Shown here one piece after another: positions 17,101-35,984 of a stretch of 64,000 nucleotides of DNA. A model generated the notes under the pieces. That model saw nothing but the letters and a program-made list of their open reading frames with translations. It did not search any database and was not told the origin of the DNA. How positions within the stretch are numbered: the stretch's first letter is position 1; every line of letters begins with the position of its first letter. Location: the NCBI GenBank assembly GCA_054601695.1, contig BAAHQB010000002.1:2294001-2358000 (forward strand). Reading direction: 5' to 3'. This DNA comes from Amorphochlora amoebiformis. Lineage: Eukaryota > Cercozoa > Chlorarachniophyceae. The position numbers and the translations under genes were made by a program.

Positions 17101-18345
17101 TAATCTAGATTTCGCTTGGAACATGTGCACTTTAGGCATCCTTCCTGCTAGAACTGGTAGAATGGGTTAGTTTATCTGGGTTCGATCGTCATTGGTAGTC
17201 TTAAAGCTAGTAAAGAGACCAAAATAATGCTGGTTAGTAGATACAGACTTCAGCTTAGCTATTTTGCGGCCGCAGACCGCGGCTATATCAGATATAGGGG
17301 GCAGAATTAAGTTCGGATATCTTTAAATCTACGGAATATTAAATTGGCACCGGGAACACTAGAATTGAAATTCGATGGAGGAAGACTAGCTAGACATAGG
17401 GCTAGTAGGGTCTCGGATGAGGTAGTCTGGTCACTACTAGACTAGAGTGACGTTTAGGGTTATATTTCTCTAGTTGGTATGATTATTATTATTTGTACAT
17501 GCATTGTCTAGATTGTATAGAATGTTGAGTCTAGCTCATGTTAGTCATCTCTAGATCTAAGAAGAGGTCGGGAGTAATCTAGGTAATCTAGGTAATGTCG
17601 AGCTAGACTAGTAGAGGCTAGTACTACTAGACTAGTCCACCTGAGCTATAGAGCATCTACTAGATCTAGAGCATAACACAGCGAATCTATCTATAGATAT
17701 ATATATATATATATATATATATCTAGATATATGCAATACATGTACGTAATATTCAGCATAATTATTAAGCCACTGTCCAACTTGCAAGTACTATAGACTA
17801 GATAGACTCTTAGACTATCTAAGCTAGCTAGAGAGTAGCTATCTATATATAGAGCTATGATTGACTAGATTGACTGTATACACATAGAATCATACTAGCT
17901 AGTCCACCGTTACTTGTACTAGTCTGTGGTCTGGTCAATCTGACACAGTTTTCTAGTTTATACTAGCTATCGTATAGTACTAGTACTAGTAGTATATGAT
18001 TAGCACAACAACGCTGTACTCTTCTTTGGCTAGTCTCTAGACTCTCTACTCTCTACAGTCCAGTCACTCCTAGACTCTAGATACTCTCTAGACTCTACTA
18101 GCTAATTACATATATACAAACACATATATATTACAAGATATACCGTATGGTATGAAGTCATATATCATGACTAATTTATGTACGTGTATATCTAGATATA
18201 CTCTGTACTACAAATGTCAAGCTAGACTTCACTAAATCTGGAGAAGGACAATTCCGTTATTAGGATATTCTAGTATTAGCAATGTTAGATCGATTTTTTC
18301 ATTAATTGTCTCTCAGACTAGTATCTAGAATTCAAGCTACATCTG
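17101..18345. other. CTAG-dense island
   Basis: About 1,245 bases of mostly non-microsatellite DNA with roughly 45 CTAG tetramers counted by eye; about 5 are expected at random. Many lie in ACTAG, CTAGA, TCTAGA and GCTAGC contexts, with palindromes such as CTAGACTAG. There is no long open frame, because TAG stops are frequent in both strands by construction. The island ends where TA/CA microsatellites resume. Confidence 0.85.
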
Positions 18346-18478
18346 AGCGCTCTTTGTGCTTCCAATTGCGGAGCTAAGCCGTACTGAAGTCATGACATAT
18401 ATAATGCATATATACACACACACACACTTATATATATGTGTGTATACATATACACATATATATATATATATATATTTA

Positions 18479-18554
<76 letters not shown>

Positions 18555-18587
18555 TACATACATACACACACACACGCACACACACAC

Positions 18588-18624
<37 letters not shown>

Positions 18625-18746
18625 TCTATATATATTGTATGTATGTATATTTTCATTTGTACACGCTATGAACCACACACATACACACACAACACAAACA
18701 CAAACGCACACACAATCACACTCATATATATATATATATGTATATA

Positions 18747-18787
<41 letters not shown>

Positions 18788-18794
18788 TATATAT

Positions 18795-18838
<44 letters not shown>

Positions 18839-19047
18839 TATATATGTATATATATGCATAAAGCAAATAAATATATACTGATACCTGAGCTGGTGTTTCG
18901 GTTAGATGTGATCGACTCATTCACAAACCGATAAAACCTTTGAATGCAATTTAGTTAGATCTTTATATGTATAGCTATATACTACTATAAATATATCTAT
19001 ATGTACATGTATATATATATATATATATTTATATTATAAAATATATT

Positions 19048-19115
<68 letters not shown>

Positions 19116-19188
19116 AAATATAACGCAAATATATCTTAATATGAATACATCATCATGTACAAATATATATATGCATACATTATAATGT

Positions 19189-19228
<40 letters not shown>

Positions 19229-19267
19229 GTATATATGCATAAACAAGAATAACTATATGTACATATA

Positions 19268-19312
<45 letters not shown>

Positions 19313-19335
19313 ATATAATCTATATACATGATATG

Positions 19336-19424
<89 letters not shown>

Positions 19425-19426
19425 AT

Positions 19427-19476
<50 letters not shown>

Positions 19477-19574
19477 ACACGCACATTTACTAAAGAAGAG
19501 GCTACAACAATATATATGTATATACATGTATATATATATATATATACATATGTATATATATGTAAATATAAATG

Positions 19575-19641
<67 letters not shown>

Positions 19642-19719
19642 TTTCTCGTATGCAGATACTTACAATGTCACATTTTATATATTTGACATACATTGATACA
19701 TGCATACACACACACCATC

Positions 19720-19766
<47 letters not shown>

Positions 19767-19814
19767 TATACATAAATATAATATGCATATACGTATATAT
19801 ATATGTATATAATA

Positions 19815-19845
<31 letters not shown>

Positions 19846-19920
19846 CCACACACACACACACATATCTATCTATATTTATATATATCTCTCTCTCTATATA
19901 TATATACATATATACATATC
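18346..19920. repeat. (TA)n / (CA)n block
   Basis: TA tracts with CA runs near 18415, 18560-18590, 18675-18720 and 19430. One islet at about 18868-18965 contains a palindrome-like CGGTT..AACCG pair, and another lies at about 19480-19512. No gene is visible. Confidence 0.9.
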
Positions 19921-20290
19921 AATTTCCACAAAGTCTTAACCCTCATGCACACCAAATCATAGCCTTAATCCCAATTTCCACCCATATATACCAATATACC
20001 CATATACCTTACCCTAATCATATTCTGAGTGAATGGTCCCCTGACTAAGACATGCTGAATAATCTGATTCTATTCATAATCTTACTCAACTAACCCTAAT
20101 TTTATGCCTAACCCTAGGTTTATATAGAGAGACATGCTGAATAATCTGATTTTATTCATAATCTTACTCAACTAACCCTAATTTTATGCCTAACCCTAGG
20201 TTTATATAGAGGTTACCTTCCACTTGAGTCTTCGAAGGGTTTTCCTTTATGCTCGTCGTGTACCTCTGTTATTAATCCGAGTTCCCTATG
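19921..20290 (-). repeat. Degenerate CCCTAA region with an 82-bp tandem duplication
   Basis: C-strand telomere-like sequence includes two copies of an 82-base unit starting at about 20049 and 20131. Each begins GACATGCTGAATAATCTGAT, which is the telomere-linked element in reverse orientation, and ends near CCCTAGGTTTATATAGAG. The longer reverse element copy spans about 20031-20070. An unrelated single-copy stretch follows at about 20205-20290. Confidence 0.85.
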
Positions 20291-20393
20291 TATTGTATAG
20301 ATAGAAGTAAAGATATATATATATATATATACATATATATCTAAATATATTTAAAATGAATAGATATGTACATGTACATGTATATGTATATAA

Positions 20394-20425
<32 letters not shown>

Positions 20426-20499
20426 CCATATATTACCTTAAAAACTCCCCAATCAACACTCCGTGTGCCCTGTCTGTTGCCCACCCGGAATACAACTGT

Positions 20500-20551
<52 letters not shown>

Positions 20552-20578
20552 CATGGGATGACTACACAGATTTACATG

Positions 20579-20613
<35 letters not shown>

Positions 20614-20684
20614 TATATATTAAAATTATAGGAAGACATAAGAAAATATAAACCCATACATGACTAGCTCCTAGTCGATTGAGG
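20291..20684. repeat. (TA)n block with islet
   Basis: TA tracts with a single-copy islet at about 20432-20500. No exon was found. Confidence 0.85.
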
Positions 20685-21370
20685 TTAGGGTTAGGGTTAG
20701 GGTTAGGGTTAGGGTTAGGGTTAGGGTTATGAGAGTACCACCCAATCGCAGAAACCGTTGCCTAGAAAACATTGGCGATGTTTTCCAAGATGCATTCGTC
20801 TTGGGGTTAGGGTTAAGGTTAGGGTTAGAGTTAGGGTTACGGTTATAGATTACAATCTTTTGTAGGGTTAGGGTTAGGGCTTAGGGATAGGGTTAGGGTT
20901 AGGGTTAGGGTTATAGATTACGTTCTTTGTGGGTTAGGGCTAGGGTTAGAGTTACGGTTAGGGTTATAGATTACGTTCGTTCGTAGGGTTAGGGTTAGGG
21001 TTTGAGTTAGGGTTTGAGTTAGGGTTAGGGTTAGGGTTATAGATTACGTTCTTTTGTAGGGTTAGGGTTAGGGTTAGGGTTAGGGTTAGGTTAGGGTTTG
21101 GGTTAGGGTTAGGGTTATAGATTACGTTCTTTGTTACGGTTAGGATTAGGGTTAGGGTTATAGATTATGTTCTTTCGTAGGGTTAGGGTTAAGGTTAGGG
21201 TTTGGTTACGGTTAGGGTTGGGTTAGGGTTAGGGTTAGAGTTAGGGTTACAGATTACATTCTCTTGTAGGATCAGGGTTAGGGTTAGGGTTAGGGTTAGG
21301 GTAGGGTTAGGGTTATAGATTACGTTCTTTTGTAGGGTTGGGGTTATGGTTAGGGTTAATCTTTACCTAT
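20685..21370 (+). repeat. Telomere-repeat higher-order array with a 23-base spacer
   Basis: G-strand TTAGGG repeat is punctuated eight times by a spacer close to ATAGATTACGTTCTTTTGTA, at about 20845, 20913, 20965, 21038, 21116, 21161, 21248 and 21315. The repeat resumes after each spacer. The period is about 45-85 bases because the number of TTAGGG units differs. Spacers differ by one to four bases. Confidence 0.9.
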
Positions 21371-23084
<1,714 letters not shown>

Positions 23085-23260
23085 GTTTTTATCTTCGCGC
23101 TTCCAGTGCGTTTATGGCCTTAGGATAAGGGTTTTTCAAGGTTAGGATAACGGGTCGTGTCACGTGTGCATCTGCTTTTATTAATAAATCGGGATCTTCG
23201 ATATTTACGTAAATTTAACTAATACTCTTCGGGGTTCATTTTTTTGGGATAAGTGGTATA
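23085..23260. other. Single-copy islet with partial matches elsewhere
   Basis: Non-repetitive, no recognised gene. TTAATAAATCGG here also occurs at about 9180, and CTTCCAGTGCRTT also near 52960. These could be remnants of a dispersed repeat. Confidence 0.4.
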
Positions 23261-23479
23261 TATATATGTATATATATACACACATACATATATACATATA
23301 CATATATACATTATGTAAATACATACAGTATATACGAGATATATGCATTTATATACACATATATACACACACACACACATATATATATATGTATATATAT
23401 ATATATACATACATACATATTACATATACACATATACACACATACAAATATATCTATACACACATGTATACGTACACAT

Positions 23480-23513
<34 letters not shown>

Positions 23514-23569
23514 GTATTATGATACATGTAAAGATAGAACCTTTACTAAGCTCGGGCCTCCAGCTCCTG

Positions 23570-23606
<37 letters not shown>

Positions 23607-23639
23607 TATATATGTATATATATATACATATATATATAT

Positions 23640-23688
<49 letters not shown>

Positions 23689-23774
23689 CATATACATATA
23701 TTACTTTGTTCCCACAAACAGACGAAATATCGCATTTGGAGGCTTTGCACTAGGGGTTGCCCCCAATCCCGGTA
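23261..23774. repeat. (TA)n / (CA)n block
   Basis: TA and CA microsatellites with two short islets at about 23525-23570 and 23705-23774. No gene is visible. Confidence 0.85.
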
Positions 23775-24600
23775 CCTAGGGTTAGGGTTAGGGTTAGGGT
23801 TAGGGTTAAGGTTAGGGTTAGGGTTAAGGTTAGGGTTAGGATTAAGGTAGAACCTATATAAGGGTCAGAACCTAGAGTAGGGTAAGGATCAGAGATTAGA
23901 ATTACGGTTTGGGTTTGGGTTAGAACCAATCTTAGGGTTAGGGTTAGGATAAGTTTAGGGTTAGGGTTAGGGTAAGTTTAGGGTTAGGGTTAGGGTTAGA
24001 CCCTACTTTAGGGTTAGAAACTAGAATAGGGTTAGGGTTAAGCGGTTGTTAGGGTTAGGGTTAGAATCATGAGGTTAGGGTTAGGGTTAGAACCAACATT
24101 AGGGTTAGAAACTCGACTAGGGTTAGGGTTAGTTAGGGTATGGCTAGGGTCAGAATCATAGGGTTAGGGTTAGGGTTGGGGTTAGGGTTAGGGTTAGATC
24201 CTACAATAGGGTTAGGGGTCAGAAAGTAGATTAGGGTTAGGGTAAGGGACAGGGTTAGAACGTATATATTTCGGTTAGAATCTACGTTAGGGTTAAGGTT
24301 AGGGTTAAGACTATGGTTAGAATAGAGTTACAACCTATTTTAGGATTAAAATTAGAGTTAAAGTTAGGGTTAGTACATAAGTAAAAACTACAATTCGGGT
24401 TAGGGTTAGGGTTAGGGTTAGGGTTAGGTTAGGGTTAGGTTACGTTGCCCTCAGCTTTGAGTTTAATGTTATTCACGGCATATCTGATAGGGTTAGCGTG
24501 ATGGTTAGGATTAAGGTTGGTGATATGGGCGTTAGGATTGAGATATGAATGCTAGGGTTAGGGTTAGGGTTAGGGTTAGGGCTAGGGTTAGGGTGGGAAT
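23775..24600 (+). repeat. Degenerate TTAGGG block
   Basis: About 800 bases of G-strand telomere-like repeat decayed to GGGTTAGGA, GGGTAAG, AGAACC and similar variants, with a few intact runs of four to five units. Open frames through it are Leu-Gly or Arg-Val repeats and have no coding value. Confidence 0.9.
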
Positions 24601-24850
24601 GATAAGGATAAGCCTAAGATTAAAGAGGAGAGTTTTTCTTGAGAGTTTTCGAGAATTCTCTAGTTTTTTTTTTTCTATTTTTTTTTTTTATCATTTTATT
24701 CTTATTTCGAAGAGAGGATTTTGATATTTCTATTCTAGGAGAGATTTTTTTTTTTTTGTTCTTTTTTTTGGAGTGATTGATAACGTACGCGGCAGCATGC
24801 TGACAATTTCCCGTAATATGGTTAAATTGGCCCTAAGCGTGTAATATACA
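24601..24850. other. T-run-rich stretch
   Basis: Several T runs of 8-14 bases within AT-rich sequence (about 24665-24770), then a short single-copy segment. No gene is visible. Confidence 0.7.
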
Positions 24851-26317
<1,467 letters not shown>

Positions 26318-26395
26318 TATGGTTAGGGTTAGGGTTAGGGTTAGGGTTAGGGTTAGGGTTAAGATCAAGTTAAGCTTAGGGTTAGGGTTAGGTGT
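26318..26395 (+). repeat. TTAGGG array
   Basis: About seven intact units followed by degenerate copies, then TA. Confidence 0.9.
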
Positions 26396-26410
26396 AGCTA
26401 TATGTATATA

Positions 26411-26460
<50 letters not shown>

Positions 26461-26539
26461 CGTATATGTGTACACTATATATATTATATATATATACATA
26501 TATATATATGTATATATAATATAAATGTATAAATAACAT

Positions 26540-26571
<32 letters not shown>

Positions 26572-26588
26572 CATGTATATACATATAT

Positions 26589-26619
<31 letters not shown>

Positions 26620-26659
26620 ATTATATATTGTTGAAGTCTCTCTTCTGTGGAAGAAGTGT

Positions 26660-26713
<54 letters not shown>

Positions 26714-26930
26714 CGGAATAGACGATATACATATCCTGATAGACCATATATTTGTATATTTATATATAATACACACACACACATATATATATATAATTAT
26801 ACATATATATATATATATATATATAATTATAAGTATATATAAGTATATATAATTATATATGTATATAATTATAAGTATATATAACTATATACATATATAT
26901 ATATATATATACATACAACACACATATATG

Positions 26931-26978
<48 letters not shown>

Positions 26979-27306
26979 CCTTCATAGTGAAGCTCCAAGG
27001 TTTTTTCCCTTGATCGAACGAGATTGGACGATAATAGGTTACCATCTACATATGTTATATAACATATCTATATATGTTATGTACATATCTATATGTTGTT
27101 ATGCAACATATCTATGTTGTTGTGCAACATATCTATATAGGTTGTTGTGTAACACATCTACATATGTTATGGAGCACATCTATACATGGTAAGTAACATA
27201 TCTATTTGTACACATATATATATATTACATATATATATATATATTATATATATATATATATACATTATATATATACATACATATATTATATATTACACAC
27301 ATACAT

Positions 27307-27372
<66 letters not shown>

Positions 27373-27450
27373 ATATACATGATCGAACGAGATTGGATGA
27401 TAATAGGTTACCATCTATATATGTTATATAACATATCTATACACACACAC

Positions 27451-27501
<51 letters not shown>

Positions 27502-27665
27502 GTATCTATATATACACGGTAACCTTTACCGTCCAACCATACAGACATATAGTCATACACACAAATGTATATGTGTATATGTATATGTGTATATGTGTGT
27601 GTATATATTATTCATATCTGTATTTACACACATGCGTAGATAATAGCCTGACAGACGTGTCGAGA

Positions 27666-27699
<34 letters not shown>

Positions 27700-27806
27700 A
27701 TTGTATATATATACAAACGTATATATATTCACACACATACAGAGGTGTTGAAAACACTACTCACCTTCTCAACATCATCCCAATTCTCATCAAACATAAC
27801 CTCGCA
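26396..27806. repeat. (TA)n block with a two-copy module
   Basis: A segment starting GATCGAACGAGATTGGA and continuing GATAATAGGTTACCATCTA occurs at about 27012 and 27381. Between the copies lie several ATATCTATATGTTGTTRTGC-type repeats. A fragment TTGTTGAAGTCTCTCTTCTG at about 26629 resembles sequences at 19484-19511 (reverse) and 53101-53130. Confidence 0.8.
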
Positions 27807-27946
27807 GGGTTAGCGTTAGGATTAGAGGGTTAGCGTTAGGATTAGAGGGTTAGCGTTAGGATTAGAGGGTTAGCGTTAGGATTAGAGGGTTAGCGATAGG
27901 ATTAGAGAGTTAGCGTTAGGATTAGAGGGCTAGGGCTAGGATTATT
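27807..27946 (+). repeat. 20-bp minisatellite, about seven units
   Basis: Perfect to near-perfect tandem GGGTTAGCGTTAGGATTAGA. The unit is itself a mutated three-fold telomere repeat. The last two units are more diverged. Confidence 0.95.
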
Positions 27947-28014
27947 TAAGGCTTACAGAACATTTCTTACCTGTCTGTAATGCCGCACCGCACACCAGGC
28001 TTGGCCTATTGTTT

Positions 28015-28334
28015 GATTTTGGGTTAAAGGTAATCTTACGAAAAGAATTCAACCTAAGGTTAGTTTTAGGTTAGGGTTATGGTGTTAGGGTTAGGATCAG
28101 ATTATTCAGCATGTCTTAGTGGAGGACCATTGACTCTGTTAGGGTTAGGGTTAGGGTTAGGGTTTTAGTAAAGGAGTCTGATTGAAATCGATTCGTACTT
28201 TCGACCTCGATGAGGTCTACGACGGTCTGAAACTTGATCTAGGGTTAGGGTTACGGTTAGTGATATTGTGTACATAAATATATATATGAATATAGATACT
28301 ATATGTATATATATATGTGTATATAATAGACTAT

Positions 28335-28368
<34 letters not shown>

Positions 28369-28369
28369 C

Positions 28370-28430
<61 letters not shown>

Positions 28431-29135
28431 ATATATATATTTATATTTACATTCATATACACATATATTTATACATACATATACACTCAACACACAAACA
28501 TCACCTCTCCTCGGAATCGTGTCTCGATCAGAACACCGCTAAGATTAGGATTACTATTAAGCTTATCAACATTAATTCTACCTTAGATTTTGAAACAAAA
28601 ATATATATAACGGTTAGGATCAGATTATTCAGCATGTCTTAGTCCGAGAGGACCATTGACTCCTCCACATTGTGGGGCTATAGTGCTGTTTGGGATCACA
28701 AATAAGGGTTAGGGTTATGAGCCTTGGATTTACTTGGGGTTTTGAACAAAATTAAGGGTTAGGGTTAGGGTTAGGGCCGCATACCTGTGGGTAATTAGTC
28801 CCGTCTTTCGGACCATAGGGTGTGTATACTCGATGTTATCCACCTAGGGTTAGGGTTAGGGTTAGGGTTAGGGTTAGGGTTAGGGTTAGGGTTAGGATCA
28901 GATTATTCAGCATGTCTTAGTCCGAGGACCATTGACTCCTCCATAGAGTGGGGCTATAGTGCTTTTTGGGATAATAGCAGATTAGGGTTAGGGTTAGGTT
29001 AGGGTTAGGGCTAGGGCTCGAACTAAGGTTAGGGTTAGGTTAGGGCTCAGATTAGGGTTAGGGTTAGGGTTAGGGTTAGGTTAGGGCTCAGGTTAGGGTT
29101 AGGGTTAGAGGGTTAGGGTTAGGTTAGAGTGGTAC
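28015..29135 (+). repeat. TTAGGG-rich region with three telomere-linked elements and a TA insert
   Basis: G-strand telomere repeats at about 28060-28100, 28135-28165, 28705-28772, 28843-28896 and 28980-29130. They surround element copies at about 28095-28138, 28618-28706 and 28896-28980. A TA/TATG block at about 28265-28490 splits the region. A short single-copy stretch lies at about 28500-28600. Confidence 0.85.
28618..28706 (+). repeat. Telomere-linked element, longest clean copy
   Basis: About 89 bases starting GATCAGATTATTCAGC after GGTTAG. It passes through CATGTCTTAGTCCGAG, CTCCTCCAC and GTGGGGCTATAGTGCTG, and ends near GGGATCACAAAT, where TTAGGG resumes. Small hairpins are possible in GTCCGAGGAC-like and CCAC..GTGG segments. 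There is no coding frame. Confidence 0.8.
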
Positions 29136-30324
<1,189 letters not shown>

Positions 30325-30531
30325 AGGGTTAAGGTCAGTTATAGGGCTTAGGGTTAGGGCTTAGGGTTGGGGTTTGAGTTTGGGTGAGTACGAACTTGCT
30401 GAATAGCTAGAATCGTCATCATGAGAGCTGAGCCTGACGTATGTAATGGAAGCATTTCAAAAAACATGTAAAGGCCTAAATCGACAGGAAGTCTCACACA
30501 TGTATAATGGATATATATATATATATATATA

Positions 30532-30621
<90 letters not shown>

Positions 30622-31019
30622 CATACAGGATATCTAAATACTACCTCTAATCTCTGCACACCAAGCTGAACCTTAACTACTCATGAAACTCATCCACATA
30701 TATATACATATTATATATATATATATATATATATATAAATATAATGTATAAATATATGAATGTATACGTGCATATTTATGGACACATAATACGAATTCTT
30801 TTGTATATATATATATACATTATGTGACCAAAACAAGCCCTATCTAATGTGAAACAATATAGGTCTAACCTAATTAACGCAAACAATAAGAATAACGCTA
30901 ATTACCATGAAACAATATCCTCTTACCCACATGTATTTCAAACGAATTGAACATAGATACGATTTGTGTATTTTATATCTATATATATATATATATATAT
31001 ACATGTATTAATACATGTA

Positions 31020-31082
<63 letters not shown>

Positions 31083-31302
31083 TAACTACAATGCGATACA
31101 AAGCCAACCAGTAAATTATTATGAATCAAGTGAACTCTATTTCTTCCCTAATTACAGTGATGCTTTGAAACCTAACCCTGAAATATATGGGATACTGAAA
31201 CCTAATCCTAACCCGAATTATTACTATGAAATCGCTCAAATATTCGGCTGTTTAGTAGCCTTTCACTCTCTTTGACTTCCTGTGGATATATATATATATA
31301 TA

Positions 31303-31342
<40 letters not shown>

Positions 31343-31357
31343 TATATATATATATTT

Positions 31358-31433
<76 letters not shown>

Positions 31434-31529
31434 ATATATATGTATATATAGTATGCATATATACATGTATACATATATCCGACTGTTTAGTAATCTTTCA
31501 CTCTCTTTGACTTCCTGTGAGTATATAGA

Positions 31530-31600
<71 letters not shown>

Positions 31601-31648
31601 TATATATATGTACATGTATACATTCCATGTATGTGTATACATATATAT

Positions 31649-31705
<57 letters not shown>

Positions 31706-31729
31706 TTAGGAGTGGGTGCCTCCTAATGG

Positions 31730-31788
<59 letters not shown>

Positions 31789-31854
31789 TTCGGAGTGGGT
31801 CCCTGGTTTAAAACCATATTTCCATCTGGACATTGTAACACTGTTATTCTAATA

Positions 31855-31947
<93 letters not shown>

Positions 31948-32048
31948 CATATATATATATAATGTGTGTAATACATACATGTGTACACGTAATATAATAT
32001 ATATACATACACATATACATATATATACACACATACACATATACAATA
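30325..32048. repeat. (TA)n block with degenerate telomere repeat and two duplicated islets
   Basis: Degenerate TTAGGG lies at about 30325-30390 and C-strand-like repeat at about 31078-31220. Two short modules are each duplicated. TTTCACTCTCTTTGACTTCC occurs at about 31260 and 31495, and GGAGTGGGTSCCT at about 31708 and 31790. In each case TA tracts separate the copies. Confidence 0.8.
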
Positions 32049-32178
32049 ATAATAACCCTAACCCTAACCCTAAGTCTTACCCTAGCCTGGGGACTCATGG
32101 GATTTGAGCTCTCTTTTGAGTTCGCTATATCTTCCGCTAACCCTAGAATTAGGGTTAGGGTTAGGGTTAGGGTTGGGC
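32049..32178. repeat. Divergent CCCTAA / TTAGGG pair
   Basis: Four C-strand units (about 32052-32075), a 65-base spacer, then five or so G-strand units (about 32147-32176). Confidence 0.9.
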
Positions 32179-32379
32179 GCACATTATGTGGGATTGAATA
32201 CGTATTTATGTGTTGTGCGGTGGCATATGTATGCATGTGAGTAAGTTTTTTATATCTGCGTGTATATATGTGTATATGTATGTATATGTGTGTATGTGGA
32301 AATAAACTGTATCTGTAATGGTAAGATTTAAGACAAGTTTTTTTGACCAAAAAATGAATAAACTTTGGTGGAAATATGT

Positions 32380-32449
<70 letters not shown>

Positions 32450-32598
32450 TCTATATTTCTGTATTACATTTTTTCTCCTCGGGTGTAAGTGCCAATAAAG
32501 ATTCCACTGCCTTATATATATATATATATATATAGTATACATAGTTATATATATAATATATATGTAATCATTTATAAAATACATACATACATACACAC

Positions 32599-32645
<47 letters not shown>

Positions 32646-32703
32646 TCTACATACACACACACTTGTATATATGAGTAAACACACACACGTACACACACAC
32701 ACG

Positions 32704-32761
<58 letters not shown>

Positions 32762-32769
32762 ATTCTATA

Positions 32770-32805
<36 letters not shown>

Positions 32806-32836
32806 TACACACACACACACTTGTATACATGAGAAT

Positions 32837-32869
<33 letters not shown>

Positions 32870-32970
32870 CATATATAAACATACATACCCCTGTAACAAT
32901 CGAAACAGAAGTGCTTTCTTTCATCTACAAATCGGTTATGGTGAGTCTTATGCTTGGACTTATAATCACG
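32179..32970. repeat. (TA)n / (CA)n block with islets
   Basis: Single-copy stretches at about 32179-32240, 32295-32375, 32455-32510 and 32885-32970 lie among TA and CA tracts. No gene is recognised. Confidence 0.8.
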
Positions 32971-33287
32971 TTTTAGGGTTAGGGTTGCAGCTAGATGCTA
33001 AGCTTCGGGCTAGGGTTAGGGTTAGGTTAGGGTCGCAGTTATAGCTGAGCTTAGGGCTAGGATTATTTTAAGCTCAGAGCTAGGGTTAGGTAAGGTTAGG
33101 GCTAGGGTTACAGGCTAAGCTTAGGGTTAGGGTTGCAGTTATAGCTAAGCTTTGGGCTAGGGTTAAGGTTAGGTTAGGGTTAGGGTTACAGTTATAGCTA
33201 AGCTTGGGACTAGGGTTAGGGTTTACCCTAACCCTATCTAAGCTTAAACTAACCCTTGCTCTAACCCCAACCTACCCCACCGTTATC

Positions 33288-33319
<32 letters not shown>

Positions 33320-33328
33320 TATATACAG

Positions 33329-33363
<35 letters not shown>

Positions 33364-33810
33364 TCTTATATATATATATATATATCCTATATATCCTATA
33401 TATATGTGTGTATATGTATATGTATATATCCTATGTATATATATATATATCTTCTCACGTCTTGGTAAGGGTCAAGATTAGGGCAAGGGTTAGGGTTAAT
33501 CCGGGTTAAAGTTTACTGTTAAAGGTTAGTGCTTGGGTTAGGTTTAGGGTTAGGGTTTGGGTTAGGTTAGGGTCGGGTTGATTAGGGTCAGGTTAGGGTT
33601 GTTGAGAGAGGATAGAGTAGATTTAGGTCACGGTTACGGTTAAGGTTAGGGTTAGGGTTAGGGTTAGGGTTAGGACTTTTGCAATATGTCTTGTTAATCG
33701 CACACATTCGATAGAAGCCTAGGGTTAAGATTCAGCTCAGTTCGGGTTAGGGTTAGGGTTAGGGTTAGGGTTAGGGTTAGGGTTATAGGGTAGGGTTGTA
33801 AGTTGCGGGG
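32971..33810 (+). repeat. Degenerate TTAGGG block with a GCAGTTATAGCTAAGCTT spacer
   Basis: Telomere-like repeat is interspersed with a spacer close to GCAGTTATAGCTAAGCTT. Copies lie at about 32985, 33032, 33138 and 33188, each followed by GGGCTAGG or similar. A TA insert lies at about 33288-33450, and clean TTAGGG runs at about 33640-33675 and 33745-33785. Confidence 0.85.
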
Positions 33811-33849
33811 ATGAGGGATTAGACTGTGTTTCTGTATATTTAGATTTAT

Positions 33850-34960
<1,111 letters not shown>

Positions 34961-35160
34961 ATATATATATACATACATATATGTGTATATATATATATGT
35001 ATATGTATATATATATGTGTATTCATATGTGTATGTGTTTACGCACACATACTATATACTCATATACATGTACTTGTACACACATATATATGTTATATAA
35101 TATATATATATATATATATAATATATATATATATATTATATAATATACATATATATATGT

Positions 35161-35207
<47 letters not shown>

Positions 35208-35329
35208 ATATCCACATTTGCATCAACAACACACAAACGAAAACAATATCCAATATATACATATATATATATGTATATATATATGTGTATATATATAACC
35301 ATATCAAATATATCTATATAATATATCTA

Positions 35330-35360
<31 letters not shown>

Positions 35361-35371
35361 TATGTAAAAAA

Positions 35372-35409
<38 letters not shown>

Positions 35410-35478
35410 ACATTACAAGGGAGAGACAGATATATACGTGGTATCAGCGAAAAAAGACGCTCATATATATATATATAT

Positions 35479-35512
<34 letters not shown>

Positions 35513-35585
35513 ATATATATATATATATATATATATCTGATAAACATATCAAATATATCTATAGAATATATATATATATATATAT

Positions 35586-35620
<35 letters not shown>

Positions 35621-35701
35621 CATTACAAGAGGAGAGATGGCAGACGCGGGTGCTCAAATATATATATATACATATATATATATATATGTATATATATATT
35701 A

Positions 35702-35750
<49 letters not shown>

Positions 35751-35808
35751 CTATAAAAGGTATCTCATCCAGTCAAAAAATGTATATACATATCAAAATA
35801 TATCTATA

Positions 35809-35886
<78 letters not shown>

Positions 35887-35984
35887 CACTACAAGAGGAG
35901 AGATTGCAGACGCGGGTATCAGTGAAAAAACACGCTCCGCAAGCCAATAGGTCTCGATTGTGTTAACCTTAAGTGAAGGTGAGA
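34961..35984. repeat. (TA)n block with a three-copy module
   Basis: A module with ACATTACAAGAGGAGAGAT and GCAGACGCGGGT occurs at about 35408 (diverged), 35617 and 35886. The first and third continue with TATCAGYGAAAAAA. TA tracts of different length separate them, and an ACATATCAAATATATCTATA segment recurs beside the copies. Confidence 0.85.

Noticed and set aside
23775-24600. Leu-Gly and Arg-Val repeat frames
   Set aside because: The frames follow from degenerate TTAGGG sequence, which reads LGLGLG or VRVRVR depending on frame.
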